A stretch of DNA of 64,000 nt from Lachnospiraceae bacterium (GCA_016290615.1 JAEEUS010000001.1:105226-169225); one strand, 5' to 3'. Positions 21,340-31,242 are shown, counted from the stretch's first letter. The notes: generated by a model not told the origin, from the letters alone. Made by a program: numbers and translations.

Positions 21340-22367
21340 ACTCCCAATTGTTTGCGCAGATTGCGATAAGCCCACAGCAGTCTGTAGTATACAAAGAACT
21401 TTAAAGTCGATCTCTGAGCCATGCCGATGAGCTTGCGCTCCTCTTCACCCACTCTTTCCAGATAGTATCTGTTGTTTTGAAACTCAGGGAATTTTTCCCT
21501 CATCTCACTGCTTAATTTCTTTACAAAACCCATCCTTGCAGGTTTTACGCAGGGCATGTAGGTAAAGAGTGTATTGACGTAGAAAAGCTGGGTAAACTTA
21601 AACTCTATCTCTTCCTTAAACTCATCATAAAATCCGAGTCTTTCTGCTTCATCCAGTATTATGCGTCCGGCTTCCATACGGTCCTCGCATCTTCTCTCCG
21701 AGAACGAATGGACGGTTGACGTATCATGCTGATAGTAGTAATACAGAGGCTCTTTTACATATTCAAAGCGTCCTGCTGTCAGAAGATAGCCGTCGCTCAT
21801 CGCATTGTCTTCATAGAAGATGTCCTTGGGAAACCACAGATCATTATCGATTATCGTCTGTCTTTTAAAGATCTTTACACACAGGCTGCCTCCGTCAAGT
21901 ATGAGGCTTGCTTTCCTGTCGTGATCAAGTTCTCCCACCTGATCATCCCTCGAATTGGCTTCTATCGTGCCGTCTATCTCATATGTATGATCGTTGACCA
22001 TTACATAGTCGCATCCCACGACACCTGCGCCGGTATTCTCGGCTGCGTTAAGAAGTTTCTTATACATATCCGGAGAGATCCAGTCATCAGCATCTATAAA
22101 GCCTATCCATTCTCCCTTTGCTTCTTTTATGCCGATGTTCTTGGCTCCGCCCTGATGCATGTTCACATCACTGTGGATGGCTCTTACAAGTGACGGATAC
22201 TTTTGTTCATAACTTCTCATTATCTCAAAGGAAGCATCCGTGGAAGCGTCATCGACAGCTATTATCTCGTAATCATCGATATCCTGATTAATAAGTGAGT
22301 CCAGGCAGAACTTCAGCTTGTCATCTGCCTCCATGTTGTAGACTGGTACGATTATACTCAGCTTCAT
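21336..22367 (-). CDS. Family 2 glycosyltransferase
   Basis: 343 residues. GT-A fold with SIIVPVYNME at the start, AVDDAST and the metal/nucleotide DxD-type FIDADDW near residue 95. The C-terminal third is basic and amphipathic (RSTLKFFVYYRLLWAYRNLRK), which suggests membrane association. It overlaps the next gene by four bases and follows the DUF4910 gene by four bases. A role in extending a surface glycan is inferred. Confidence 0.92.
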   Translation of the reverse strand: MKLSIIVPVYNMEADDKLKFCLDSLINQDIDDYEIIAVDDASTDASFEIMRSYEQKYPSLVRAIHSDVNMHQGGAKNIGIKEAKGEWIGFIDADDWISPDMYKKLLNAAENTGAGVVGCDYVMVNDHTYEIDGTIEANSRDDQVGELDHDRKASLILDGGSLCVKIFKRQTIIDNDLWFPKDIFYEDNAMSDGYLLTAGRFEYVKEPLYYYYQHDTSTVHSFSERRCEDRMEAGRIILDEAERLGFYDEFKEEIEFKFTQLFYVNTLFTYMPCVKPARMGFVKKLSSEMREKFPEFQNNRYYLERVGEEERKLIGMAQRSTLKFFVYYRLLWAYRNLRKQLGV

Positions 22368-22371
22368 ATGA

Positions 22372-23682
22372 TCATTCTTCCGTTTCTTCCAAAAGATCGT
22401 TATCTTTAAGTCTGTCTATTATATCTATGATATCGCTTACGGGAACACCGATACGTTCACTTAGATCCAAAAGATCATTTCTTCCGTCACAGTAGGATAT
22501 GACATCACGCTGAACAAGTATCGTATCGTATATACCTTTTCTGCTGATATCGGAATACAGGCCGCGTTTGCCAAGCTGAGGCTCGCACAGCACCTTCATC
22601 CTGTAACGTGCATTCTTTTCGAGTATGTTAACAACTTCCATCATGGCATCATAAGCACCCTGGAAGCCTTCTTCTGATACAAAGTTCATATTGTCGGCAG
22701 ATGTATGATATTCGGGGAACTCGCCGAATTTGGATCTGCAGAAACATACAACAGGAAGATCCACTCCCGGTGCGTTATACTGTCTCTCATCCGAACCGCG
22801 TTGATTAAAGCCGTAGATCGTATGCTTTTCCTTGTACCTTAATACATTTATAAGCAATCTGTCGGCATAAGTATCCGCATATCTTGACTGTATCATCGAA
22901 TAATCATTGTCATCACCGACACACGACAGTACAAATCCCGCCTTCAGATGCTTCTGTAAATAATTAACATGATCTTCCTGACTAAGATATGTTATCGAGC
23001 CTATGGTCTCCGGTACAAATACATACCTGTATGTATATCTTCTGTGATCCATGGCCGCGATCGTATTGATAAGTTCGGCTGCAAGTGCGGGTCCTGAGCA
23101 TTCATTATCCGCCATTGAAGGATGGCAGAAATATGTAGAGAACATGATCTCCTCATCACTATCACCGGGTATGACTGCCTCCGCATAGTTGAGCACTCCG
23201 TCAAACAGCTCACTGTCTATATACATGTGATATCTGCCGTCTTTAAGGCTGTCGAGCATGTTCTTGCTCATGCAGAATCCGTAGCGTTCCTTGTAATACG
23301 AGGTCACATACGGTATCACATCGGGCTGATCATTTTCAACATATATATGCTTTTTCAACTCATCAAGAGCCACCCATTCATCCACTGGTGTCGAATATCC
23401 CAGAACATGAAGATTTGAATCCTTCATATCTATGATATGATTACCGTTCTCATCTTCAATATAGGCTTCTCTTATCTTCCACTCCCTGGGAACAGTCCAG
23501 TCAAATACCTGTGTGCCGCTGGGAACATCTGTGATATTAAGTTTTGTCCCTGATGATGAGATGTAATCGGCTATATCGCTTAAGGTCTGTCTTACACCTT
23601 CTCCGGTTATGCTCCTGTTGTAAGGAAATATCTTGGATGCAAATTCATACATCCTCTTTCCTGCTTCGTTTTCCATGCTCAT
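22372..23682 (-). CDS. DUF4910/DUF2172 aminopeptidase-like protein with C-terminal winged helix
   Basis: 436 residues. An M28-like core carries candidate metal ligands: CHPSMADNECSG (His, Asp, Glu), VPETIGS, and EYHTSADN near residue 315. Residues ~370-430 form a small winged-helix-like tail (LLDLSERIGVPVSDIIDIIDRL). This family occurs in many surface polysaccharide loci and its chemistry is unproven; a deacylase or peptidase acting on an aminoacylated sugar is a reasonable idea. ATG with AAAGGGATAACAG upstream, four bases after the adenylation gene. Confidence 0.8.
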   Translation of the reverse strand: MSMENEAGKRMYEFASKIFPYNRSITGEGVRQTLSDIADYISSSGTKLNITDVPSGTQVFDWTVPREWKIREAYIEDENGNHIIDMKDSNLHVLGYSTPVDEWVALDELKKHIYVENDQPDVIPYVTSYYKERYGFCMSKNMLDSLKDGRYHMYIDSELFDGVLNYAEAVIPGDSDEEIMFSTYFCHPSMADNECSGPALAAELINTIAAMDHRRYTYRYVFVPETIGSITYLSQEDHVNYLQKHLKAGFVLSCVGDDNDYSMIQSRYADTYADRLLINVLRYKEKHTIYGFNQRGSDERQYNAPGVDLPVVCFCRSKFGEFPEYHTSADNMNFVSEEGFQGAYDAMMEVVNILEKNARYRMKVLCEPQLGKRGLYSDISRKGIYDTILVQRDVISYCDGRNDLLDLSERIGVPVSDIIDIIDRLKDNDLLEETEE

Positions 23683-23685
23683 CTG

Positions 23686-25179
23686 TTATCCCTTTAACAG
23701 TCCGTTTAAATATACCCTGTCTATCTTTCCGTTTACGTTAAGCGGCATCTGCTCCATCCTGTTTATCTTTGCGGGCAGCATGTATCCGGGAACTCTGCTC
23801 TTGAGTTCCTTGTATACGGCTTTGTCCGTAATATCAGTATCTGATGTATAGAAGAATACTATCTGCTTGTTTACATCATCATACAGAGTGCAGCAAATGT
23901 TGATTCCGTCTATCGAACTTCCCGCGGTATCTATCTCGCCAAGTTCGATTCTGTGTCCCTGATGCTTTATCTGAAAGTCCTTTCTTGACAGATACATCAG
24001 CTCTCCGTATTCGTTGTATTCAACGATATCTCCGGTTCTGTATATCTTCTCATAATAGAATTGATTCAAAGGGTTCTGTACAAATGCCTTGTCGGTCTTC
24101 TCATAGTCCTTGAAGTATCCCATCGAAAGGCATGTTCCGCGTACACAGAGTTCACCCTTCTTTCCGGGACCTGTCACACGTTCATCCTTGTCATCAAGTA
24201 CGATGATATCTGTATTCTTGCAGGCAAAGCCGATAGGCAGCGGCTCATCATCCGCAAATTCCCTGTCTATGATGTAATAAGTGCAGACATCTGTTATCTC
24301 GGTAGGTCCGTAGAGATTTGCAAACATAGCATTCTCATAGTGTCTGCGCCATGCATTGAGCTGTTTGTTTGGCATTACCTCACCGCAAAACAGTATCTTA
24401 TCAAGCTTTGGCAGTTCTTCTCTGTCGAGTATGCCGCTGTTAGCAACACCGACAAGAGCCGAGGGAACCCAGAATATCGTATTTATCTTATTTGTTTTAA
24501 GAAAAGTAAAAAGATCCTTCTGGAAAGTGAAATATCTTTCCGGGATGATATATGTGCTGGATCCGTTTCTTAATGTTGAATAGATATCAAGTATCGAATT
24601 GTCAAAATAAAACGGAGCCTGATTACCGAATACAGTGGTATCGTCAAACGCAAATGTATCATACAGCCACTCGGCATAGTCTATAACTCCCCTGTGGCTA
24701 ATCGTTACGCCTTTGGGCATTCCAGTCGAACCGGATGTGAACAGTACATACAAAGGATCTGTATCGATATTGTCTGCATAATACTTTTTCTTTTCGCTTG
24801 CCGGCTTAATATCCCTGATATCGATGCCTGGATATGAATCATCAAAAGGCTCGTCATTAAAAATGATCGCAGACGGAGCAAGCACCTCTACTATCCTGTC
24901 GATACGTGCCTTGGGAGAATGACGGTCTATAGGTGAATAGAAATTTCCGCTGCATACGATACCCATGAAAGCGATCAGGCAGTCAACACCCTTGTACATG
25001 TATACGCCTATCGGCTGATTCTTTATATCACCGCAGACTTCATGAATGCGATCTGCTATTGCATATGCACTGTCAAGCAGCTCGCCGAATGTAACCGACT
25101 TTTCTATATCCGCAAAAGCGATCTTGTCAGGATATTTCTGTGCGGTTGCCTCAAGATACTCAAAAACATTTGTGACCAT
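23686..25179 (-). CDS. Stand-alone amino-acid adenylation enzyme (DltA/NRPS A-domain type)
   Basis: 497 residues, a complete AMP-binding enzyme. Core motifs: A3 LFTSGSTGMPKGV, A5 NLYGPTEITDV, A7 YRTGDIV, A8 KHQGHRIELGEID, and A10 NGKIDR with the catalytic Lys. The A4 region FYFDNSILD retains the Asp that holds the alpha-amino group of an amino acid substrate, so the substrate is probably an amino acid rather than a fatty acid. It lies five bases after the carrier protein gene, so it should charge that carrier, as DltA charges DltC. Confidence 0.88.
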   Translation of the reverse strand: MVTNVFEYLEATAQKYPDKIAFADIEKSVTFGELLDSAYAIADRIHEVCGDIKNQPIGVYMYKGVDCLIAFMGIVCSGNFYSPIDRHSPKARIDRIVEVLAPSAIIFNDEPFDDSYPGIDIRDIKPASEKKKYYADNIDTDPLYVLFTSGSTGMPKGVTISHRGVIDYAEWLYDTFAFDDTTVFGNQAPFYFDNSILDIYSTLRNGSSTYIIPERYFTFQKDLFTFLKTNKINTIFWVPSALVGVANSGILDREELPKLDKILFCGEVMPNKQLNAWRRHYENAMFANLYGPTEITDVCTYYIIDREFADDEPLPIGFACKNTDIIVLDDKDERVTGPGKKGELCVRGTCLSMGYFKDYEKTDKAFVQNPLNQFYYEKIYRTGDIVEYNEYGELMYLSRKDFQIKHQGHRIELGEIDTAGSSIDGINICCTLYDDVNKQIVFFYTSDTDITDKAVYKELKSRVPGYMLPAKINRMEQMPLNVNGKIDRVYLNGLLKG

Positions 25180-25183
25180 AATG

Positions 25184-25411
25184 TTACCCTTTAAGAGAGT
25201 CGACCATACCTGCTATCTTGTTCACTGTGGCAAAGTTTTCCAGCGTGACAACCTCTTCAGGTATGAACACTCCCAGTCTTTCCTCAATATTGTTTATCAA
25301 AAGGACGAGGCTAAGTGAATCTAAGATACCGTTTTCAAACAGATCCGTATCGTCCTCGAAATCCTCATATTCGTTTATCTCCTGAATAAACTCTGTTATC
25401 TTTTCTTTCAT
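25184..25411 (-). CDS. Acyl/peptidyl carrier protein
   Basis: 75 residues, acidic, four-helix carrier. The phosphopantetheine attachment Ser is S32 in NGILDSLSLVLL. The frame is open further upstream into the acyltransferase gene, but the ATG at 25409-25411 follows GGAGG at seven bases and gives the usual carrier length. It lies between the adenylation enzyme and the AAC(3)-like gene, one base after the latter's stop. Confidence 0.9.
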   Translation of the reverse strand: MKEKITEFIQEINEYEDFEDDTDLFENGILDSLSLVLLINNIEERLGVFIPEEVVTLENFATVNKIAGMVDSLKG

Positions 25412-25412
25412 C

Positions 25413-26270
25413 CTAAACCTCCATGCTGGTCTCATTCGGATGGGTCTGGCCTTTTTCCCAGTCAAGCCTGTATCCCATAAAGTCATACCAGCAGTCACCG
25501 TTGTTGTGTTTCAGATTATCCTCTATCACAGGAAATGCACCCGCCAGATCGACAAGCTGAAGAGAAACCTTTCCGAAGCTTCCCTTTTTCGCTACATTCG
25601 CATTTACCAGACAGTCATCGGGTGTGACCTGTTTTGACTCTATATCAAGGTCTCTGACAAACATTGTGTAAGTGCGTTCTTCGCAATTTCCCGTGCTGTC
25701 GACATACTGACCATGAAAATCCTTGAAATATCTGTGCGGTACATGAATTGATTCCTCAACATAATGAAGAAATGTAAAGCTTCCGCTCAAAGATACATTG
25801 ATTATGAGATTCTTTCCGTGATTCTCATGCAGATATGCAAACGGCGAATCCTTGCCCCAGGCTGTCCTGTTTGTCATAAGCGCAAGCTTATCTGCATCCC
25901 TGCCCCATACCATGAATGAATACAAAGGATGAGCTGTACGTTTAAAGTCTGTCCTGTTATTTAATATCCAGTTGCTGAATGCTCCGACTTCACCCTGTGT
26001 TGTCTTTGAATCATACGGAATGTTTCTGCAAAAACTCCATGTGAACACAGGAAACATTAATGTTCCTTCATCTGAGACCAGTTTCTGAATACTGTCAGTC
26101 AAAGCATGATAAAACAGATCAATATCTTTTTTTCCCTTAAGAGCGCACTGTCTGCACGCATCAAGGGTTAAGAGAGTTACGTCTGATGAGATATACAGGA
26201 TGTCGCCTTTTTTCACGCCAAGGTCAACAAGTTCATCCATCAGACTGTCTATATACTGTCCGATCTCCAT
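25413..26270 (-). CDS. AAC(3)-fold N-acyltransferase
   Basis: 285 residues, Antibiotic_NAT family. Family marks: KKGDILYISSDVT at the start, GTLMFPVFTWSF, and RTAHPLYSFMVWG with the conserved His-Pro. Classical members acetylate the 3-amino group of aminoglycosides with acetyl-CoA; relatives inside glycan loci acylate amino sugars. Here it heads an operon with a carrier protein and an adenylation enzyme, so a carrier-bound aminoacyl donor is plausible. Antibiotic resistance is not the likely role. ATG follows AGGTGA. Confidence 0.85.
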   Translation of the reverse strand: MEIGQYIDSLMDELVDLGVKKGDILYISSDVTLLTLDACRQCALKGKKDIDLFYHALTDSIQKLVSDEGTLMFPVFTWSFCRNIPYDSKTTQGEVGAFSNWILNNRTDFKRTAHPLYSFMVWGRDADKLALMTNRTAWGKDSPFAYLHENHGKNLIINVSLSGSFTFLHYVEESIHVPHRYFKDFHGQYVDSTGNCEERTYTMFVRDLDIESKQVTPDDCLVNANVAKKGSFGKVSLQLVDLAGAFPVIEDNLKHNNGDCWYDFMGYRLDWEKGQTHPNETSMEV

Positions 26271-26312
26271 AGTAAATGATCACCTTTTCTTTTCAAATAC
26301 CATATCCGTATT

Positions 26313-26321
26313 ATTTTACCA
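26313..26321 (-). promoter_or_regulatory. Extended -10 promoter of the glycan cluster
   Basis: Minus strand reads TGG-TAAAAT about 43 bases before the AAC(3)-like gene start; no convincing -35. It follows directly after the kinase operon terminator. Confidence 0.5.
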
Positions 26322-26347
26322 CATATTTGAGCTTGTAGCGAATTATA

Positions 26348-26376
26348 AATAAAAGAGGGAGCCATCACGACTCCCT
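26348..26376 (-). terminator. Intrinsic terminator of the phosphorelay operon
   Basis: Minus strand AGGGAG (26371-26376) pairs with CTCCCT (26356-26361) around a nine-base loop containing the kinase stop codon, followed by CTTTTATTTAT. Confidence 0.75.
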
Positions 26377-28758
26377 TACAGTTTCTTTCTTCGCCAGATA
26401 CTTTTCGGCACTGGCTATATCCTTGACATATACACCCTTGTACTGATCACCTACAAGAGCCTTTATCTCTCTAAGTTCTTCCGGTGATTCGCTTATCGCA
26501 AGTATGATTGGCTTCTTTGTCTGAAACTTATTCTTCTCAAGCTCGGAGATCTGAGTTTCATTAAGTATCTTCTTATCATCCAGATATTTTCTTATCACTG
26601 CTTCGAGAGCATCATACATTACAGGTTTGCTCAGATAGTCAGAGAAGCCCTCTTTGAGATAATTATCTCTGGCCCCGACTATCGCATCAGCTGTAAGAGC
26701 TATTACAGGAGTATTGTCAGTTAGATGCTGTTCCTTAATTTTTTCTAGAGTCTTTACTCCAGACATCCCAGGCATCATCTGATCAAGGAATACAAGATCA
26801 AATGTTCTCTCCTTTAAGATATCTATGCATTCCTGTCCCGATTCAGCCGTGAAAACGTTTATCTTTGTTTCCTTAAGAAGGCCTTCTATTACCTCAAGAT
26901 TCATCTCATTGTCATCAACTACAAGAATGCGTGCATCAGGAGCGATGAGTGCCGGTCTGTATTCCTTTGTCTGTTCCTGCATGCCAAGAAGATTACGGGC
27001 AAAATCACCTACCGGCGTCCTGTCGACAACAGTCTGTTTCATCTTTGCGGTAAATGTTGTACCCTCTCCGTATCTGCTGTCGACATCGATGGTGCCATCC
27101 ATCATCTTAACAAGGCGCATGGTGATGTTTAGCCCAAGTCCCGTTCCCTCTATATTCCTGTTCTTATCCTCTTCCAGTCGCTGGAAGGATCCGAAAAGCT
27201 TTCCGATATCCTCCTCTTTGATACCTATGCCGGTATCAGAAACGGTCAGTTTAAGCATCTGCGAATCATTTTCATAATCTACATCTATTGTCACGCTGCC
27301 TTCGTGGGTATACTTTATCGCGTTATTGATGAGATTGAGCATGATCTGTCTGATCCTTATCTCATCGCCGAGAAGCTTTGAAGGGATGCTCTCTGATACA
27401 TTGAGCTTATACTCAAGTCCTTTTTCCTGAGCCTTATTCTTAGTCATGTTTACAACATCATTCATCACTGATGAGAAACTGTATTCAACAGGGATCAGTT
27501 CCATTTTTCCTGACTCAATCTTGCTCAGATCAAGTATGTCGTTAATTATCGAGAGCAGTGTCTTCCCCGCACTCTGTATATCAAGTGCATACTTTTTTAC
27601 CTTATCGCTCACAGACTCTCTGAGTATCATCTCATCCATTCCGATTATCGCATTCATCGGTGTACGTATCTCATGAGACATGTTTGCCAAGAAATCGCTC
27701 TTGGCCTTGTTTGATGCATTCGCTGCGTCTTTTTCAAGTTCCAACACCCTTCTCTCATAAGCGGTCTTCTGCTCTTCGAGCTTCATCTCCTCCATCCGCT
27801 TATTGGTATCCTGCTCGTTTCTGTAACCGATATAATAAAAGGTTGCTATCATAAAGAATATGATAGAACATATGATGGCATTAACAATAAGCTGTCCTCT
27901 TACATCTTCATACAGCTCACTGTTGCTGACAACCATCACAACATACCACAGATTCAGTATCTTATTAACGTATACCGTGCTCTTCTCACCCTCATAGGTA
28001 TACATATAGCTGTCCGATTCAGAGTTTTTTATAAATTCGAAAAACTTTTCTCCCTCTGGAGTATCGTTGATATTTGTTCCCTTCTTATTCTCATCACGAT
28101 GTGCTATCAGAAGGCCGTTCTCATCAACGACAAATCCATATCCTTTTCCGTTTATGTTTAACTCGTTTACCATCTGTTGAATGCCGTTTAGCTGAACATC
28201 CAGTGAAACTACATTCTGTCTGTCAGGCAGCATCCTGCACACCGATATGATCACGTTTCCCGTCTGGGCATCCACATAGGGAGGTACTATCGCCACCTCT
28301 CCGTCATTTTCCTTTGCAATGATATACCAGCTTCTTTCTCTTGGATCATAACCCTCAGGCGGCTCCCAGTTAAGGCCGTCCAGATATTTGGTCATGATAT
28401 ATCCGTAGAGTCCCGTAAAGTTTTCGCTGAACTTATCGGCTACGTTATTGGTCTCTTCAACAAGAAACTCATGGATCCTTGCGGGAGTACTTCCGCTGAC
28501 TAACATATGATGGACAGAATCGGATGTTACATGCAGTACATTTTCAGCTGTATTTACATGATTCTCGATCATGGATGATACATTTAGTATCCTGTCTTCC
28601 ATTACCGCTCCTGCATTTGTCACCGCGGCGCGATACATGATCCTTGACGCATATACCATCATGACTGTCACAAATAGAAATACGAATATGAGCGGCAGGA
28701 GCATGCTGTTTCTCTTTTTTTGTGTATTTATCTGTTTTCTGGCATTACTGTTTTCCAT
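26365..28758 (-). CDS. Hybrid histidine kinase with amino-acid-type dCache sensor
   Basis: 797 residues. Order: membrane helix (21-37), extracytoplasmic dCache_1 (about 45-285), membrane helix (290-312), coiled coil, HisKA with phospho-His H362 in NMSHEIRTP, HATPase ([22 protein letters not shown]), receiver (VVDDNEMN, phospho-Asp in [14 protein letters not shown]), then a ~55-residue half-receiver tail. The sensor has R142-x-W144-Y145, Y161-x-D163 and D187, matching the amino-acid-binding dCache_1 motif. The longest frame starts at TTG; ATG at 28756-28758 is preferred. Last gene of the phosphorelay operon, after the DUF3798 lipoprotein. Confidence 0.92.
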   Translation of the reverse strand: MENSNARKQINTQKKRNSMLLPLIFVFLFVTVMMVYASRIMYRAAVTNAGAVMEDRILNVSSMIENHVNTAENVLHVTSDSVHHMLVSGSTPARIHEFLVEETNNVADKFSENFTGLYGYIMTKYLDGLNWEPPEGYDPRERSWYIIAKENDGEVAIVPPYVDAQTGNVIISVCRMLPDRQNVVSLDVQLNGIQQMVNELNINGKGYGFVVDENGLLIAHRDENKKGTNINDTPEGEKFFEFIKNSESDSYMYTYEGEKSTVYVNKILNLWYVVMVVSNSELYEDVRGQLIVNAIICSIIFFMIATFYYIGYRNEQDTNKRMEEMKLEEQKTAYERRVLELEKDAANASNKAKSDFLANMSHEIRTPMNAIIGMDEMILRESVSDKVKKYALDIQSAGKTLLSIINDILDLSKIESGKMELIPVEYSFSSVMNDVVNMTKNKAQEKGLEYKLNVSESIPSKLLGDEIRIRQIMLNLINNAIKYTHEGSVTIDVDYENDSQMLKLTVSDTGIGIKEEDIGKLFGSFQRLEEDKNRNIEGTGLGLNITMRLVKMMDGTIDVDSRYGEGTTFTAKMKQTVVDRTPVGDFARNLLGMQEQTKEYRPALIAPDARILVVDDNEMNLEVIEGLLKETKINVFTAESGQECIDILKERTFDLVFLDQMMPGMSGVKTLEKIKEQHLTDNTPVIALTADAIVGARDNYLKEGFSDYLSKPVMYDALEAVIRKYLDDKKILNETQISELEKNKFQTKKPIILAISESPEELREIKALVGDQYKGVYVKDIASAEKYLAKKETVRES

Positions 28759-28770
28759 AACCAAATACCT

Positions 28771-30033
28771 TTACCTGATAGTAAAATACTCCTTAGGGAC
28801 CTCGATCTTGGTCACTCCCATATATCTGCCGGGATCACCCATGATATACGTGTCCTGATATATCAGGAAAATATTATCAGAGCTTATTCCGCTCTCCGCA
28901 TCTATGTAGCTTGAACCATTCCATTCAGCTCCGGGGGAGAATACGCCGTATGCCTTTGCAAGATCTCCTATATCATTAAGCTTGCTCTCTCCCAAGATCA
29001 CATTTCTTGCATGCTCAGCAAGGCCCGCCGAAACAGTGTATCCGTAAGAATACTTCCATGTGCCGAATCTTCCTGCTCCGCCGTTTTTGACTACGGCATC
29101 CTCAACGCTTTTAAGTATTACATCAAAGTCAGCTGTAGCACCGGTGATATCAAGATCGAGTGCTCCCGGGTATCCCATTAAAGGCGAAGGAAGATCCGCT
29201 TCGATAAAATACCCTCCGCACTCCATCAGTTTCTTTATGAGCGGCTCTGTATGTGCATCATTTGTACAGAAGTAGGCTGAATTCTGTCCGTACTTTTCCA
29301 CCCATTCGGGAGTATGCTCAAGAATGTATGCCTGCGCACCGGGAACTCCGACTTCCGTTGTGGGATCGGGTGCTTCCTCCATAGCAAACGTCATACCGAA
29401 TTCCTCGCATGCCGCCTTCATTACCGCCACCTGTCGTGAAACCGATTCATAATCAAGATGTCTAGGGAATGAGATATGTACAAACGTATCGCAGCCAAGT
29501 TCATGTGCTGTACGGATCATAAGATATCCGCGGCTTACAAAATCATAATTAACAACAAGATCAGCCTTCGGTCCTATATCTGAAAAATCCTCATATGCCT
29601 CTCCAGCTATGCAGATGATATCAGGTCTTTTCTCATGTATCTGCCTGAAAGCCTCAGTTGTCCCGTCAACCGCCTGATTGACGATTATGGCTTTCATCTT
29701 CGGATCATCCGCAAGATTCACTATAGTTTTAACGGTCGTATCCAGTTCGTCAGTGAAATTGTCTGGATATATGGCAAGCGTTACCATGTCGCTGCCGTAT
29801 TTTTCCTGAAATGCCTCTGCTCCTCTTCTGTCATCCTCTGACTGCGAGAAGGAACCCGTAACGATACCTATGCGAAAATCAGGTGTATCAGTTTCTTCAA
29901 CCGCCTGCTGTATCGCATCTTCCTCTTCCTGTACTGTTATATTTTCTTCTATAGGTGTCTCTGTTTCCTTAGTACAAGATACTACCGCACAGACCATAAC
30001 AAGCATAAGAAGAATGCTAACAATCTTTTTCAT
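28771..30033 (-). CDS. DUF3798 substrate-binding-like lipoprotein
   Basis: About 420 residues. Signal peptide with lipobox VVSC near residue 20, then a low-complexity acidic linker, then a periplasmic-binding-protein fold that starts FRIGIVTGSFSQSEDDRRGAE (DUF3798). Residues such as YFCTNDAHTEPLIKKL resemble sugar/autoinducer-binding proteins. The ligand is unknown. The first ATG directly abuts GGAGG, so the ATG nine bases on (30031-30033) is taken. It lies between FIST and dCache kinase genes, so it may present a ligand to the kinase sensor; that is inference. Confidence 0.85.
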   Translation of the reverse strand: MKKIVSILLMLVMVCAVVSCTKETETPIEENITVQEEEDAIQQAVEETDTPDFRIGIVTGSFSQSEDDRRGAEAFQEKYGSDMVTLAIYPDNFTDELDTTVKTIVNLADDPKMKAIIVNQAVDGTTEAFRQIHEKRPDIICIAGEAYEDFSDIGPKADLVVNYDFVSRGYLMIRTAHELGCDTFVHISFPRHLDYESVSRQVAVMKAACEEFGMTFAMEEAPDPTTEVGVPGAQAYILEHTPEWVEKYGQNSAYFCTNDAHTEPLIKKLMECGGYFIEADLPSPLMGYPGALDLDITGATADFDVILKSVEDAVVKNGGAGRFGTWKYSYGYTVSAGLAEHARNVILGESKLNDIGDLAKAYGVFSPGAEWNGSSYIDAESGISSDNIFLIYQDTYIMGDPGRYMGVTKIEVPKEYFTIR

Positions 30034-30054
30034 AATCTTCATCCTCCAATTTTC

Positions 30055-31242
30055 TCAAATTGCTAATATAGTAAACGTTTCATTTGAAAGCACGTTGTAT
30101 AACCCTCCGCTATGTTTTCCATGTGCCGGGCAAAACTCTCCGTATATATATACCCCCTGAACATTTATATCTTTTGGAAGCCTTCCTTCGTAAGCTCTGC
30201 CTTCAGCGTTTTTGTCTGCAACCAGTAGGCAGTATCTGGCCGCGCAGGAAGAACAGAATATACTGCTGTATTTATAATCCTTTGACTGTCTTATCTTCTC
30301 AAGTATCTCATCAAAGGCAGTCTTGACCGACCTCTCTATATCTTCCTTGGAAATGAGTACCATATTAAGTTCTGATCCCTCATCAACCCTTCCGATATAC
30401 CCACAAGATTTATTTTCATGATCTATAACACCCAAGCATCTTAGAGTATCTATCTCATCTCCATCCTTTGTCTTCTGAGTTGCCAAAAACGGCGTTCCAA
30501 GATAATCCAAAATAACTGATGTCTTATCTGTTATGAGTCCCATCTCACGAATGAAATCAGTTACCGGCTTGCCGTCCAGTTCATAAACTACTGTCCCCTC
30601 TGCCTTGGTAACTATCTTGTGAAGATTAGTGGTAAGTGTGGTCGAATGCTCAATAGTAAATATGGGCGATATATTTCCGCCGACGAGCATCATAACGCCT
30701 TTAGTCTGGGATATTCCTTTATCAGTGAATACATACGTAGAATCAAATGTCCACCCATCGGATGCTATACCGCCATATACCGGTGTCTGCCCAGACTCAT
30801 CATCAAGCAGACTCACGATGTCATCAAAGATGATATTTGTAAGCCATGGCACATATGTAAAGATCAGCTTGTCATCTGTTGAAAGCTTTCCTCTGCATTT
30901 GCGATAAGTATATGCAAAGTTTTCTATTTGCTCCGATCCTTCGATGTCCTCTGTCATTCCTATGGAAAACTCTACATCATCTCCTGTCAGGACAAGGAGC
31001 GATATACTACTCTGAGAATATCCTCCAGTGGAAAGGATACCTATTCCGGTGCAGCCGAAAAAAGGGAAATCAAAAGTATTGGCAAGCGCGTTTACAAGTG
31101 CATCTATGTCCGGTTCAAAACCGCAAAATACAATACCGCATGTATTTTTCATTAGAGACGATCTGTCTATACCTTCATTGAGTTCCTTTACCGCCAGTTC
31201 GATATCATCAACTTCATTTGTAAATGCCTGCAAGGATCTCAT
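30055..31242 (-). CDS. FIST-domain sensory protein
   Basis: 395 residues without signal peptide or membrane helix: cytoplasmic. FIST_N covers about 25-220 (GCTGIGILSTGGYSQSSISL, YGGIASDGW), FIST_C about 220-385 (FCSSCAARYCLLVADKN, YIYGEFCPAHGKHSG). FIST proteins are signal-input modules; a heme-binding, NO-sensing subgroup (NosP) partners hybrid kinases, but no heme use is shown here. The start overlaps the stop of the soluble hybrid kinase (ATGA), so the two are likely partners. GGAGG lies nine bases upstream. Confidence 0.88.
   Translation of the reverse strand: MRSLQAFTNEVDDIELAVKELNEGIDRSSLMKNTCGIVFCGFEPDIDALVNALANTFDFPFFGCTGIGILSTGGYSQSSISLLVLTGDDVEFSIGMTEDIEGSEQIENFAYTYRKCRGKLSTDDKLIFTYVPWLTNIIFDDIVSLLDDESGQTPVYGGIASDGWTFDSTYVFTDKGISQTKGVMMLVGGNISPIFTIEHSTTLTTNLHKIVTKAEGTVVYELDGKPVTDFIREMGLITDKTSVILDYLGTPFLATQKTKDGDEIDTLRCLGVIDHENKSCGYIGRVDEGSELNMVLISKEDIERSVKTAFDEILEKIRQSKDYKYSSIFCSSCAARYCLLVADKNAEGRAYEGRLPKDINVQGVYIYGEFCPAHGKHSGGLYNVLSNETFTILAI

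Noticed and set aside
25413..26270. Aminoglycoside resistance gene
   Set aside because: The AAC(3) fold is clear, but its operon with a carrier protein, adenylation enzyme and glycosyltransferases points to glycan acylation.
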